Assembly: GCA_946405785.1 (NCBI GenBank)
Contig: CAMJIH010000001.1
Span: 1 to 64,000, forward strand
Direction of reading: 5' to 3'
Length of the DNA: 64,000 nucleotides
From: an uncultured bacterium
GTDB taxonomy: Bacteria > Patescibacteriota > Gracilibacteria > Absconditabacterales > Absconditicoccaceae
The position numbers were made by a program, and so were the translations under genes. Under the pieces are notes generated by a model that was not told the DNA's origin, ran no database searches, and saw only the letters and a list, made by a program, of their open reading frames with translations. Positions 1 to 11,015 of the stretch are shown piece after piece; within the stretch, counting starts at the first letter, position 1; each line of letters opens with the position of its first letter.

Positions 1-468
1 AAACATATAATTCATTGTGGTAACATTTTTTGTATCGAAATTACTTACATTTAAGCTTGTTAGACTACTACAACCATAAAACATATAATTCATTGTGGTA
101 ACATTTTTTGTATCGAAATTACTTACATTTAAGTTTGTTAGACTACTACAACTAGAGAACATGGCACGCATATTTGTTACATTGCTTGTATCAAAATTAC
201 TTACATTTAAACTTGTTAATTTACTACAATTAGAAAACATTGATTCCATATTTGTAACTTTACTTGTATCAAAATTACTTACATTTAAGCTTGTTAGACT
301 ACTACAACCATAAAACATATAACTCATACTTGTAACATTACTCGTATCAAAACTACTTAAATCTAAGCGTGTTAATTTACTACAATTATAAAACATGTAT
401 TCTATATTTATCACATTGCTTGTATTGAATATATCTAAATTTAAAGATTCCATGGATTGTAATCCATA
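1..468 (-). repeat. Tandem 78-bp repeats coding 26-residue leucine-rich units
   Basis: About six consecutive 78-base units code for BspA-like leucine-rich repeats at the C-terminal side of the surface protein. The first two units, 1-78 and 79-156, differ at only a few bases, whereas the later ones have drifted. This indicates recent duplication or replication slippage in a selected surface domain. The array continues past the window edge. Confidence 0.9.
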
Positions 469-3240
469 AAACATATAACTAGAATTCTCATTCAAATAAA
501 TTGTATTTGCTTCTGTATAATAATATAAAACTCATCATTTATACCATGCATATATTGGGACTTCTCATGTAGATATTAACTGCGTATTTGCTCATCATGG
601 GATTCGCTCGGCTTTTTCTATTTTAGTAATAAAATTATCTGATGTTTTTGCGTCACTTATAGTTTCTCATTTTGATAATGTTTTAATTATTTTGTTAAAA
701 TCACTTCATCTTACAGCATATGCATTTAAATCAGAAGACTCATTATTTCAATCACTATACCTTGCATACAATGTTTTATTACTAAAAATTGTTTTTGAAA
801 AATCATAATACTCTGGGATTCCTTCTTCATTCCGTCATAAGAACTCTGTTCATTCTTTTACAGGATTATCAATATTTTCATTCGAATCCAATGGTTCATA
901 TGTATATCATTCAACTAATGCATAATATCAATAATATGTTCAGTCACCAAAAGTATTACTATTAAAACCTATTGTCACCGTATCTCATTCTATATCATAT
1001 TCTTTTTTATTCGTATTGTTCTCTCATCATGATAACTTTCATGAAACTGATATAGAATGATTACTATCTGTATATTCTGGATGACTTCATGCTCGTACAC
1101 TAACCCAATCCCAGTAATCATACGTTCAATACACAATTGTTATATGTAATTTTTCTGCTCATTGTATTTGTATTACCTCCGTATTTTTATAGTTTTTTGG
1201 ATATCATGTAATTTTAGTTCAATCACTTGAAATATTTGTAGTGTGAGAACTTTTTAACCCTTTAAGTACTTTTTGATACTTCCACTGTTTTTGTTGTTCT
1301 CAATTATTAAATTTTCATCAATTTGCATCAAATACTAATAAGGGATTTTCACTAATAAAATTATAACAATATCTTCAAATATTTTGCAATCATTCATCAC
1401 ATGTTCGTTTTGCATACACATCAATATCTCACGTAATTTTAGTTCAAGTAAATATAAATTGTTCGTCTGTTCATGACAAATACCATCATAAAAATTCTTT
1501 ACCTGTTTTTACTGGGGTTAATGGAATTTCTAAGAAATCTCAACTCCTTATTACATTTTCATATTCTGATCAAACTCATCAATTGTAATCAATTTTTAAA
1601 TTAAAAAATTCATTACTTCAGTTTAAATCAACATACTCATCTTTAAAACAACGTATAGGGAAACCATATGTTTTATATTGTTCTCTTGCATTAAGTTGAT
1701 ATCTATTCGTAGAAAAACCATATGCTTTATAATATGAATAATTACAAGATGAATCACAATTACTAGATGACCACAAAAAATTATCTGAGGTATTATAGGA
1801 ATAGTAATATCAATTTATTATACCTGGTTGTGGAATTTTAAAATAACTTAGAAATCATTCTGCTCAACTATTATTATATATCCCTATGTAATAACTATAT
1901 AGATTTTTTCGTTCTATTGATGTTGGGACATGCCATCAATCAGGACAAGGTCATTGACCTCATTCTCACCATAAATTCTTGTTTGATTGCATCCATGTCC
2001 AACCTTTAATAAATGTTGATCACGAATATTCTGACAATGAAGAAACATTTACTAATGATTCAGTCACTGGTCCATTACTACTATCAAATCAATAATTATT
2101 TCACCATTGATAATAATATCAATATGAAGATTTATTCAAAATTTCACTACTTGTCGCTCATAAATTTCTATCCATTATTGTTATTCACTGATTTGAATTT
2201 GATGGATTCGCTATTGAAATCATTCAATATTCAAAATTTATTAATTGTTCTTCTTTTACTTGCTTTACAATCGTATACACAGAAAAACTCTCAGCTTCAA
2301 TAACTATCACATTTCCTTTTTCACTTTTTTCTTCATTAATAATTACTTCTTCTGCTACTGCTCACGTTATTTCATCTATCTTTTCTCATTCTTCATCTTT
2401 ATCATTTAAATGATAAACTTTTACTTCTTGTTCTTCATCTTCTTCTGCAGCCTTTAAATCTTCATTATTCTCATAATTAAATGATACCTGTACTGTTCAT
2501 GTAAATGGCTGTACTTCTTCTCATGAATAGATAAATGAAATATCAAATGCTACCACTGTCTGTTCTTCCTCTGTTATATCTTCTAATTGTCATGACAATA
2601 CTTCTTTTACTCATTCATACATATCCCCTGTAACTGCTTGAATTACCAATTCTGTTCAGCTATAAAACAATCAAGTATCTGCATATACTTCAACTTTCAC
2701 ATCATCATATTCTGCTTCTCATGTTATTATTTGAGTTTCATATTCATATGTTACCTCTTCCTTTTCTTCCTCTTTAGTTTCTCATAGTCATAAGAAATTC
2801 TTTATTGTTTCTATAATTCATGATTTACTTTCATCTCATGTTCCTCCAAGATTTTCGTTTCCTCATGATAATTCAGCACTATATCAACTCATATCTTCTA
2901 CTATTGCTCAAGTTTCAACTACTACTGCTGAATCATGAGCATCTTCAATATTTCAGCTACCATTTTGAGTATTTAAATCTGTTCATTTCTGATCACCTGA
3001 ATTAACTACTACAACATGTTCTGCAGGAATTTCAGATTCTTGCTGTGGTGCTTCCACTGTTTCTGTTTCTCAAGCAGGTACATCAACTTCAACTGCCGTA
3101 TCCTCTGCTGGTATAACAGGTTCTTCCGAAACAACTTCTGATACAAGAGCTTCTTCTCCACTTACTGCATATACAAAAGGAGACATTACCTGTGATAATA
3201 ACATCACAATTAAACTAAATACTCACACTGTCTTTTTCAT
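1..3240 (-). CDS. Large secreted surface protein with FISUMP, InlB-like and BspA-like leucine-rich repeats (3' end beyond window)
   Basis: Secreted or cell-surface protein, probably for adhesion. The start at 3240 begins a signal peptide (MKKTVWVFSLIVMLLSQVMS) followed by a Glu/Val-rich acidic region of about 300 residues. Near residues 375-440 there is one Fibrobacter-succinogenes-major-type (FISUMP) module, recognised by YYYQWGNNYGF and CPDGWHVPT. Next come InlB-B/Listeria-Bacteroides-type repeats, and from about residue 920 come 26-residue BspA-like (DUF285) leucine-rich repeats of the type CSSLTSLNVSNFDTSNVT. At least 1080 codons stay open in one frame when UGA is glycine, and no stop occurs before base 1. 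The first 480 residues are colinear with the giant gene at 30135-35786. The ligand is unknown; the surface location is well supported by the signal peptide and repeat types. Confidence 0.85.
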
Positions 3241-3350
3241 TCTTTTTACTGAAAAATCTAAAAGGAATTTTTTCCTTTTAATTGTATACAAAAAACAAAA
3301 AATACAGTATTTTTAAACATTTATTTAAAAACTTTTGATTGACATTTTAA
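3241..3350 (-). promoter_or_regulatory. Conserved leader of surface-protein gene: -10 box and 5' hairpin
   Basis: Read on the minus strand, this stretch has a TACAAT box (3281-3286), then the inverted repeat AAAAGGAA/TTCCTTTT (3260-3279), then about 20 bases to the ATG. Most of the block is also present before the second giant surface gene (35787-35890). If TACAAT is the -10 element, the mRNA would begin at the hairpin, so the stem could protect the 5' end or control ribosome access. This role is inferred. Confidence 0.55.
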
Positions 3351-3374
3351 AATAAAATATACCGTATTATATTA

Positions 3375-4343
3375 CTATACTTTTAACAAAAACTCTTCAA
3401 ATGAAATACGAGGATCAACACCTCCCTTAATAATAGAAATTAATAACTCAAAAAGTGGACAATAAATATCAGTAGTTCCTAAATATTTCTCCAAGATATC
3501 TAGCATATATAATCCTTCACAAACCATGTTATTAAACTTTTTATCTTTCAATGAAGCTTCTCATTTTGCAATTAAATTTCAAGCATTCCAATTCCTACTC
3601 AAAGAACTCGAACAAGTTACATAAAGATCTCCAATTCAAGCATAAGAAAGTAATGAATCCATATCAATTCATACCTTTTCTCAAACTAATTGTATTTCTT
3701 TAATTCCCTCTCTAAATACTAAAGCTTTAGTATTAATTCAATATTCCAATCCATCAATTAATCAACAAGCAATAGCTAAAACATTCTTTAAAGCTCAACA
3801 TAGCTGTATTCATACAACATCAGTTGAAATACTGCACCTAAACCAAGTATTCTGAAAAACAGTTTTAGCATGCTCAGCATATTCTTTATTCTCACTACAA
3901 AGAACTACTCAAGTAGGGATCTTCCTAATTACTTCCTCTGCATGTGAAGCCCCAGAAAGTACAACAATTGGAGCATCTTTTCATAAATATTTCTGGACCA
4001 AAGTTGTAAACGGAAGAAATTCATCACTCCTCCATCATTTAGTTGCCAAAACAACCAATTGTCAGTTATAATAATCCTTTAATTTAGCCAATCAACTCTC
4101 AAGTGCAAAAGAAGGTAAACTTAAAACAATAAGCTCTGAATCCTTAAGAACTTCTTCAATATCCAAAGAACAATAAACATTTTCATTAAGTTTAACTCAA
4201 GGGAAAACTTGAGATTCATGAGAATTAATTCTTTTTACTTCTTCTTCATGGATAGACCACAAATAAGCAATATTTCAATTATATCATAATACTTGCGCTA
4301 AAGCAGTTCACCAACTTCAAGAACCTAATAAAGCACACTTCAT
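3375..4343 (-). CDS. gpsA: Glycerol-3-phosphate dehydrogenase [NAD(P)+]
   Basis: Interconverts dihydroxyacetone phosphate and sn-glycerol-3-phosphate, supplying the backbone of membrane phospholipids in the cytoplasm. The 322-residue protein starts MKCALLGSGSWGTALAQVLG, the dinucleotide-binding loop of GpsA, followed by INSHESQVFPGVKLNENV, which matches the family's loop after the first Rossmann repeat. Length is normal for the family. The start at 4343 lies 16 bases after the end of the racemase-like gene, so it is probably the last gene of the minus-strand run that begins at tmk. The stop is UAG at 3375. Confidence 0.92.
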
Positions 4344-4359
4344 TAGAATAGTTAAATAA

Positions 4360-5154
4360 CTAAAGCCAATTTATTTCTACAGATTTTCATCTCTGAAGAT
4401 ATCGCATAATTCTTTTTGTATTTTTCAGATAATCTACTTGATCTGTTGCATAAATACTAACAGAATAACTTGTTGAATTTCAGACTAAATCAGAAAAGAT
4501 ACTTTCAAGTACTTTCAATCAATGGAATCTTGTTTTCTTAGTATTAAATAACTTAGAAAGCGTCCTTTCAGCATTAAAATAATCATAATTACACGGAATA
4601 ACTGTATCAACATTTGAATCTTTAAAATAACGGAATTCATATTTAACTAATGAATTTGTTAAATGAGATCTCCATGAGAATTTCGTCAATAAAGAATTCA
4701 ATATATGTTCTTCTTTACACCAATAATGAAAAGGATAAGAAAATTTCTTAATACTCTTTTGATTCTCTGTTAAAGAATATTCTTTTGAAAAAACATCAAC
4801 TAATTCTTGAGCCTTCTGAATATCTGCGAATTCTCAAATTATTCCCAACTTTCAAACTAATGAATACTTAAAACAATAATCCAATAAATAAGTTTTAAAC
4901 AATGGTAAAATTATTTTTTCTCACTCATTCAAAAGAGCCAATTCATAAATTGGTGGAACAATTACTTTTTCTACTCATTGATCTTTTAGATATTTAACTC
5001 CTCTTTTTACATTTTCTAAAGATGTAGAAAAATTCTTTGCTCAATAAGGAGCATTAATACTATCATAATATATTACAAACTCATGATTATAACGAGTAAG
5101 GAAACTGAACAAAGATAACGTTTCCATTCAACTTGAAACAATACCTATTTTCAT
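4360..5154 (-). CDS. Glutamate racemase-like protein lacking the first catalytic cysteine
   Basis: This 264-residue protein has the layout of MurI, which makes D-glutamate for peptidoglycan. MKIGIVSSGMETLSL aligns with the family's IGxFDSGVGGLxV, DSINAPYGAKN with DTxxxPYGxK, and DTVIPCNYDYF with the second-cysteine motif GCTHYP. The first-cysteine motif ACNT is replaced by PPIYE, and the aspartate of FDSG is serine. A normal two-base racemase mechanism therefore looks impossible; it may be an inactive regulator, or an enzyme of the wider Asp/Glu racemase superfamily. Its start overlaps the upstream gene by 10 bases and gpsA follows after 16 bases, so all three are likely co-translated. Confidence 0.6.
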
Positions 5155-5744
5155 GACTGAGCAAATGGAAATAAAGTTAAATAGACAGAGAACGCTTCTA
5201 AGAAACTAGTCATCTCATTAGCAGCAATCATTTTCTCAACAATTTGTTTTTTATATTTTAATTCTTGCAAAGCCTTTTCTACTCTAATATTATAAGAATT
5301 CTCTTTCAATTCTTCTTCTAGAACAGATATTTGATTATCTAAGGATTCATTTTTTGCCTCCAATGTTTCTCACATAAGTTCCTTACACCTATCTAACAAT
5401 TCATTTTCAAACTTTGTCATAGCTCATTGAATCATCATTCTTTGAGAAAATAGTTTTAGAAACTGAGCCTTTTTTTCTTCATAAAGCTCATCCCAATATT
5501 CAATATCATCTCAACGATTACGATTAGCCATAATTTGAATAATACTATCATATTCCTTCTTTAAATAAACATTAACAACAGAGATATAATCCATACATCT
5601 AGTAGTGTCTTCTTCCTTTAAAAGATAGACTCTAACTGAATTATCAGCAAATTTACAATATAATCTTTCTTGAAAATTTTGTTCAACAGCAAAAACAGGA
5701 AATGAGAATAAAATACAACTTAATATAACAATCAACTTCTTCAT
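5145..5744 (-). CDS. Secreted coiled-coil protein of unknown function
   Basis: A 199-residue protein with a clear Sec signal peptide (MKKLIVILSCILFSFPVFA) and a mature part rich in Glu, Lys and Leu. From roughly residue 85 to 180 it looks like a long coiled coil (for example NQISVLEEELKENSYNIR). Two cysteines lie in the N-terminal part of the mature chain. No family was recognised. It begins 22 bases after holA and overlaps the start of the racemase-like gene by 10 bases. A structural or periplasm-like scaffold role is possible but is a guess. Confidence 0.8.
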
Positions 5745-5766
5745 AAATAAACGTTCAAATCAAAAA

Positions 5767-6747
5767 CTAAAATCAAAGAAAAGCCTTTTTTACTGTCAAC
5801 CAGAAATAAGTATCTGGATATTTTCCTGTTTTAATAGAATATTCAGTATCAACAATAGTTCTAAACAAATTCTTTAAAGCACCTTGATGAGATAAATATA
5901 AATCAGAATTTTTCATATTTTTAGCAATCGCAAACGGAGGTAATTTACATTCTGAGGCTATAAGCTTAGAATCTTTAATTCACTGATTAGCATAATCAAT
6001 AACTACCAATATAATTCTTAGACTCCAAAGTAATGGAGCTAAAACAGCGTTCCAATCTTTTCCTTCTTTTTGCATATTCTCTAATATCTGAACAGCAGAA
6101 ACAGGAGAAGTAAAAAGCTGATCAAAAATAGAAAAAGCATTCTCCTCAACCATTCAGAAACAATAAGTATCTATCATTTCATTTGTAACACTTCATTCTT
6201 TAATCACAAACTTTAATTTTTCTATTTCATTACTGATACGAAACATATCAGTTCCTATTTTTTCTAAAAAATAATCTACAGCTTCATCAGAAATAGACAA
6301 AGGTTTTAAATTCTCTTTAATAAAAGTCTTTAACTGAGAATCTTTATATAATGGATATTCCTTAACTTGAACATTTTCAGAAAGCCACTTAAACATCCTT
6401 GTTCTCTTATCTGGCTTATAAGAAAAGAAAACAACTATTGTATCATCAGTTAAAAACTGTTGATTTGCTTCAAAATCAGTAAAGAATTTATCTATTTTAT
6501 CTTGAGGAATTCCTCAGTCTTGTGCTAAATCTTTTGGAATACCTTCAATAATTATTAGTTTCTTCTGAACAAATAAACCTCATGCATATAATGCTTGATT
6601 CACTACTCCATTATCCCAGTTTTCACTATTAAAAACAAAAAGACTGTCACTTCAGTACTTTTCAACAAAAGATGACTTCCATTTCTGAAGGTCTTGTCTT
6701 AATGTATACACATTATCTCATGTAAAGAAGAAAACAGAATTAAGCAT
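5767..6747 (-). CDS. holA: DNA polymerase III subunit delta
   Basis: Clamp-loader delta subunit, which opens the sliding clamp and works with tau/gamma and delta'. The 326-residue length and layout fit HolA: an N-terminal region (LNSVFFFTGDNVYTLRQDL) typical of delta's P-loop-like start, a central TIVVFFSYKPDKRTRMFKW stretch, then helices with AVDYFLEKIGTDMFRISNEI, which is the usual delta-family pattern. The start at 6747 gives the family's normal N-terminus. It sits about 105 bases after the exonuclease gene in the same direction. Confidence 0.85.
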
Positions 6748-6852
6748 TATAGTTTCAAACGTTTAAATCCAATCAAAAGTGTAATTATTTAATAAAGATT
6801 TTCAAGAATGTATTCAAGAAAAAAACAGAAAATAAAATTTATATATTATTCA

Positions 6853-7743
6853 TTAAAAAAGACCTAATTGTTGAGGTTGTGTATAAGTTTTCTTTAATTC
6901 TTGGAAAAGTTTACTCATTGAATTGAATTCCCATTTTTTTAACAAAATATCCTCCCATTTATTAAAATCTATTGAAAGAGAATAGTTTTCTATAGGAGCT
7001 CATTTTAAATCATCAACATACATAAGTTGAATTAAATGCTTAGAAAAGAAAGCGGACTCTCTATCATTTTCTAGTTTACTTCTCAAATCAGGAGTCAAAT
7101 CATCAAGATGTTCATAAATATTTTCTATTGTTCAATAAGTTTGAACAAGATTTAATGCCTTTTTAGGGCCAATTCATTCTACTCATTTAACGTTATCCGC
7201 ATGATCTCAAATCAAAGCGAGATAATCTATAATCAATATTGGTTCAAATCAATACTCTTTTGAAAAATCAAGAAGCGTTGTTGTTTGATTCTTCATAGAA
7301 TCCACAATTACAATATTATCACTTAAGAATTGTTTTAGATCTTTATCTGAAGTATAAACTTGAAAGTTTAAACTCTTATCCTCTTTATAATTCTCAACAA
7401 GAGAATAAATAATATCATCAGCTTCATATCAAGGGAATGCTAAACTAGGAATTCACAATTCAGCAACTAAATCTTTAACTAAAGGAATCTGTTGTTTAAA
7501 CTCATCCTCCATTTTCCTTCTATTAGCCTTATATTCTTCATATTCTTCATGTCTCTTTGTTTTCACAGGGGAATCCCATGCAATAACAAAATAATCAGGT
7601 TTCTCTAAAAAAAGTTTCATCATCATACGAGAAAAACCAAATACTACATTAATATTCTTTCACTCTTTATCCATAATAGGACCTATTGCATACCATGATC
7701 TGAACAAAAATCCAGATCCATCAATTAACATTATTTTTTTCAT
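6853..7743 (-). CDS. 5'-3' exonuclease (PolI N-terminal type)
   Basis: Stand-alone flap/5'-3' exonuclease of 296 residues, equivalent to the N-terminal domain of DNA polymerase I, likely removing RNA primers. Motifs in order are MLIDGSGFLFRSWYAI, YEADDIIYSLVE, YTSDKDLKQFL and IGDHADNVKGVEGIGPKKA, the last being the helix-hairpin-helix/H3TH region. Acidic metal ligands are present in each. No polymerase domain follows; the frame ends at UAA (6853). The start at 7743 lies 4 bases after the previous gene, showing tight operon packing. Confidence 0.9.
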
Positions 7744-7747
7744 AATT

Positions 7748-8632
7748 TTAGAGACATTTAATAAATTTTACTACATGATTATCCAATAATTTTAATACTT
7801 CATCCTTTCATTCAATATCTAATATTTCTTCATTTTTTATATAATCAATTAACTGATCTTTAATCTCTTGTTGCTTCTTAGAATAATTATTCAACTTATA
7901 ATAATCTGTCTTTCTATAAGAATTCAACCAATTAACATAAAGATTTAATATTTCTCCATCATTACTAGCAAATTGATATATCGTTTTCCCTCAATTTTGA
8001 ACTTTTTGTGATGCTATAAATAATCAGTATTCTTCTGACAATTTTTTAAAAGCCTCATCTAACTCTTCATCAATATGAGTTCATCAGACTAATGGAACAT
8101 GTACTCTAACAGCTGAAACTTCTCAGTTTTTTTCATCAATTCTTCAATAAATGCCTATAAGAGCAAAAACAAAACTCAATATATCAGATAATTCCTTAGG
8201 GAAAGCATAAGAAACCTTAACTCATCTAACAAAATTTCATTGAGCTTCTTTAGTTATTTTTAATTGTAATCAAAAGAACTCATTTAAATCTTTTTCTAGA
8301 ACCTCAACATTCTTAGAAAAAAATGGTAAATAATGATATTTCTCTCAAGTTTCTTCATTAAATCATTGAAAAAGAGCAAAAGCATTTTCAATCATTGAGA
8401 CATTTAGCTTTAACCCATCAATATTTTTTTCTTGTATATAACAAGCTTGCATACCTTCACTAATCTCCTTCAAATGAATAATTCTCCATTGTCTTTTATT
8501 ATATATTAGGATTCCTTTATCTTTACTCAAAATTCTACATCATGAAAGACATATAGAATAATCCTTAGGATATCCTCAATCAGTAGCTTCAAGAGCTAAA
8601 AGATGGTGTTCATCAAATCAGAATTTAAACAT
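7748..8632 (-). CDS. Hypothetical protein between ftsW and exonuclease
   Basis: A 294-residue soluble protein without signal peptide or membrane segments. I do not recognise its family. The central stretch (SFVFALIGIYGRIDEKNGEV) and the later HIDEELDEAFKKLSEEYGL faintly recall one half of a LAGLIDADG fold, as does an earlier FALFQGFNEETGEKY. The resemblance is weak and no catalytic acidic pair is convincing. It starts 20 bases after ftsW and ends 4 bases before the exonuclease gene, so it belongs to the tmk-ftsW-holA run. Confidence 0.75.
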
Positions 8633-8652
8633 AGAATCAACAAATATAAATA

Positions 8653-10107
8653 TTATTCATTATCTATTTTTATCTCTCTAGGAGAAGCATCCTTTGCTGT
8701 ATTTAAAATCTTATAAAGAATTGTTAATTCGACAAGATTTATCAACAATGCCGTTCATCAATGGCTAACAAAAGGAAGCGTTAATCATGTATTTGGAAGT
8801 ACTTCCACATTTACTCAAACATGAACAAAAACCTGAACAGTAATTAAAGAAATAATTCAAATACATAGGACCTTCATTTGAGGATCTTTCAAATATGGTA
8901 TACGCTTTAAAACAGTAATAAATAATCCAATATAAAGAGCAAATAACAGCATATTTCAAACGAATCATATTTCCTCTGAATAAGCAGCAAAAATCATATC
9001 AGAATAAGCTTCTGGCAACTGTCACATCTTTTGAAGTCACTTTCCATATCATTGACCAAAGAAACCTCATGCTCAAATAGCAATAATTCATTGCTGAATC
9101 TGCCATCATTCTTTCAACTCTATATCTTTCTTTTCTTGCTCATCTGTAGTAAAAAATGTTTTAATTCTCTGATATGCATAATTATCAGGGCTAACAATAC
9201 TTAAAGAGAAAACTCATACTGAAGCAATCATTAACGCACATCATCATAAGAATAATATTTTTTTAATAGGGAATCCCATATACCATGCCATAATAACTCA
9301 TGTTAAAGCAAGGATAAACAATGTTCACATATCTGGGATACAAAGGATAATCGCAAGAACAATAAAATTAATTAAGGTAAACTGCACAAAAAATTTATTC
9401 CAAAATCATTTATCATTTATCTCATCCTTTCTCTTCGTCAACCAATAAGACATAAAGAGAACATATCATACCTTAAAGAATTCTGAAGGCTGCATATTTG
9501 GTAAAACTCATAGATCTACCCATCACCTCGCTTCTCCATTAGTTGCAGCAAGTGGAGTAAAAACTAATAATTGGAATATAAATGTCGCAATAGCAACAAA
9601 AAAGACAAATTTCTTTTCTTTTAACCAACCTAATGGAACAAAAAAGACAAAAAAGACAGCAAAAAGAGCTACAATCAAATTTCTTATTTGAGAACGAAAT
9701 AGCACATAATTATTTCTTAATTGAACTTTCTTTGTTCACTGATCAACTAGTTTAACTTGATCTGATTCATCTTTTTTCAAAGTATCTAATGTTGGTACTA
9801 AAGAACCAGTACCTCATTCAGCGAGAACTCATGATACAGAATTATCTCAAGACAAAAAACCTCAAGTTCATAATTCTTCAGTTGTTCCGATAACATTTGT
9901 TTGAGATTCAGCTATCACACTTTGAGTTGTTGTGATAATTGTATCATCAAGAAAAGTATTAAATGCTTTTACGGTCTCAATATTCTGCATTACTTGAACT
10001 GTTAATCTTTGGTCAAAAGACTTCCAAATACTAGTACTATAAACCGCAAAAAGTCAAAATATCGTTAGAGCTCATCAATATAATCGTAATTTTACTCAAG
10101 CTTTCAT
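8653..10107 (-). CDS. ftsW: SEDS-family cell-division protein FtsW/RodA type
   Basis: Membrane glycosyltransferase of the SEDS family, which polymerises peptidoglycan from lipid II with a partner penicillin-binding protein. The 484-residue protein is strongly hydrophobic with about ten membrane segments. The family signature is near the C-terminus: VNVEVLPNTGLTLPFVSHGG, which matches FtsW's PxTGxxLPFxSxGG, with glycines encoded by UGA. Unusually, about 110 mostly polar residues separate the first membrane segment from the next (LRNNYVLFRSQIRNLIVALF), giving an extra external domain. tmk lies upstream on the same strand. Confidence 0.88.
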
Positions 10108-10176
10108 AAATCAAAATTTCTATTATAAACCGAAAATACCTTTATTTTTTTACCAAAAAAATTCAAGATATTGATA

Positions 10177-10851
10177 TTATTTATTCAAATAAGAATTTAC
10201 TTTTTCATATAATTCATTCCCTATATCCTCTATAGTTCTCATCTCTCAATTATTAGCACAATCTATCTTTATCCAATTAAATTTTTTTGCAACATAGAGA
10301 AATGATTCACTAGCTTTCTTCATATGATTTGCATCATTTTCATGAATATCCTTAGCCTTATCCATATTTGGTTTTTCTACTTTTAACGCAAGATTTCTAC
10401 TTATTTCAGGATCCAAATATAAGAAGACTTGTACATCAGGTCTTGGAATATTTAAAATTCAATATTCAAGATTCTCTAACCATTCAAGGAATTTATCTCT
10501 CTCCTTTAAATCAGATATTTTTCATGCTTGATGTCACATATTAGCAGAAACATAACGATCAGAAATCACGATTTTTCACTCATCAAGCCATTTTCTTATT
10601 GTATTAGCAGCAGAAAATCTATCCACAGCATAAAGAATTGATGCTTGATATGGAGTAACATCATCTGCATTTCAAAATTTACCACTTAAATACTCCTCAG
10701 TAGGTCATGCAGAAGGCTTACCATATTGAGGAAAATCAATTTTTTCTACTTCATATCACTCTGAACTCAATTTCTCTACCAAACGATCAGTTTGAGTTCT
10801 TTTTCAACTTCAATCAGTACCATCAACTACTATAAAACACCCTTTCTTCAT
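10177..10851 (-). CDS. tmk: Thymidylate kinase
   Basis: Phosphorylates dTMP to dTDP for DNA synthesis. The 224-residue protein begins MKKGCFIVVDGTDGSGKRTQ, a P-loop in which two glycines are encoded by UGA. It continues with the TMP-binding DFPQYGKPSAGPTEEYL and the DRYVSANMGHQAGKI stretch that corresponds to the family's DRY motif. Length is normal. It is the first gene of a minus-strand run and diverges from the gene at 11016, with a promoter-bearing gap of 164 bases between them. Confidence 0.92.
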
Positions 10852-10957
10852 AAAAGCTTGAAAATTAAGTAAATAACTTAAAAAAAGCATATTTTTATTA
10901 CACTAAAAAACAAGCAAATTAAGAAATAAAATTTAGTATAAAAACAAAAGAAAAATA

Positions 10958-10986
10958 TTGACATTCTCTAAAATTATCAATATAAT
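10958..10986 (+). promoter_or_regulatory. Consensus sigma-70-type promoter
   Basis: TTGACA at 10958-10963 and TATAAT at 10981-10986 are separated by exactly 17 bases. This is the only perfect consensus promoter I found in the window. It points at the gene starting at 11016, whose ATG lies 29 bases after the -10 box and has no purine-rich Shine-Dalgarno sequence. Confidence 0.85.
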
Positions 10987-11015
10987 TAATATAGTTTAAA
11001 AATTAGTAGTTAAAA

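Noticed and set aside
13-470. Tandem repeats at the window start as a possible CRISPR array
   Set aside because: The 78-base units have no spacers and translate in frame into leucine-rich repeats on the minus strand.
3339-3344. TTGACA on the plus strand near 3339 (and 35885, 47772) as a promoter
   Set aside because: No -10 box at a correct distance and, for the first two, no plus-strand gene follows closely; the hexamer is part of the conserved surface-gene leader.
7748-8632. LAGLIDADG homing endonuclease
   Set aside because: Only a faint resemblance to one motif, no convincing catalytic acid pair and a stable place in a housekeeping operon.
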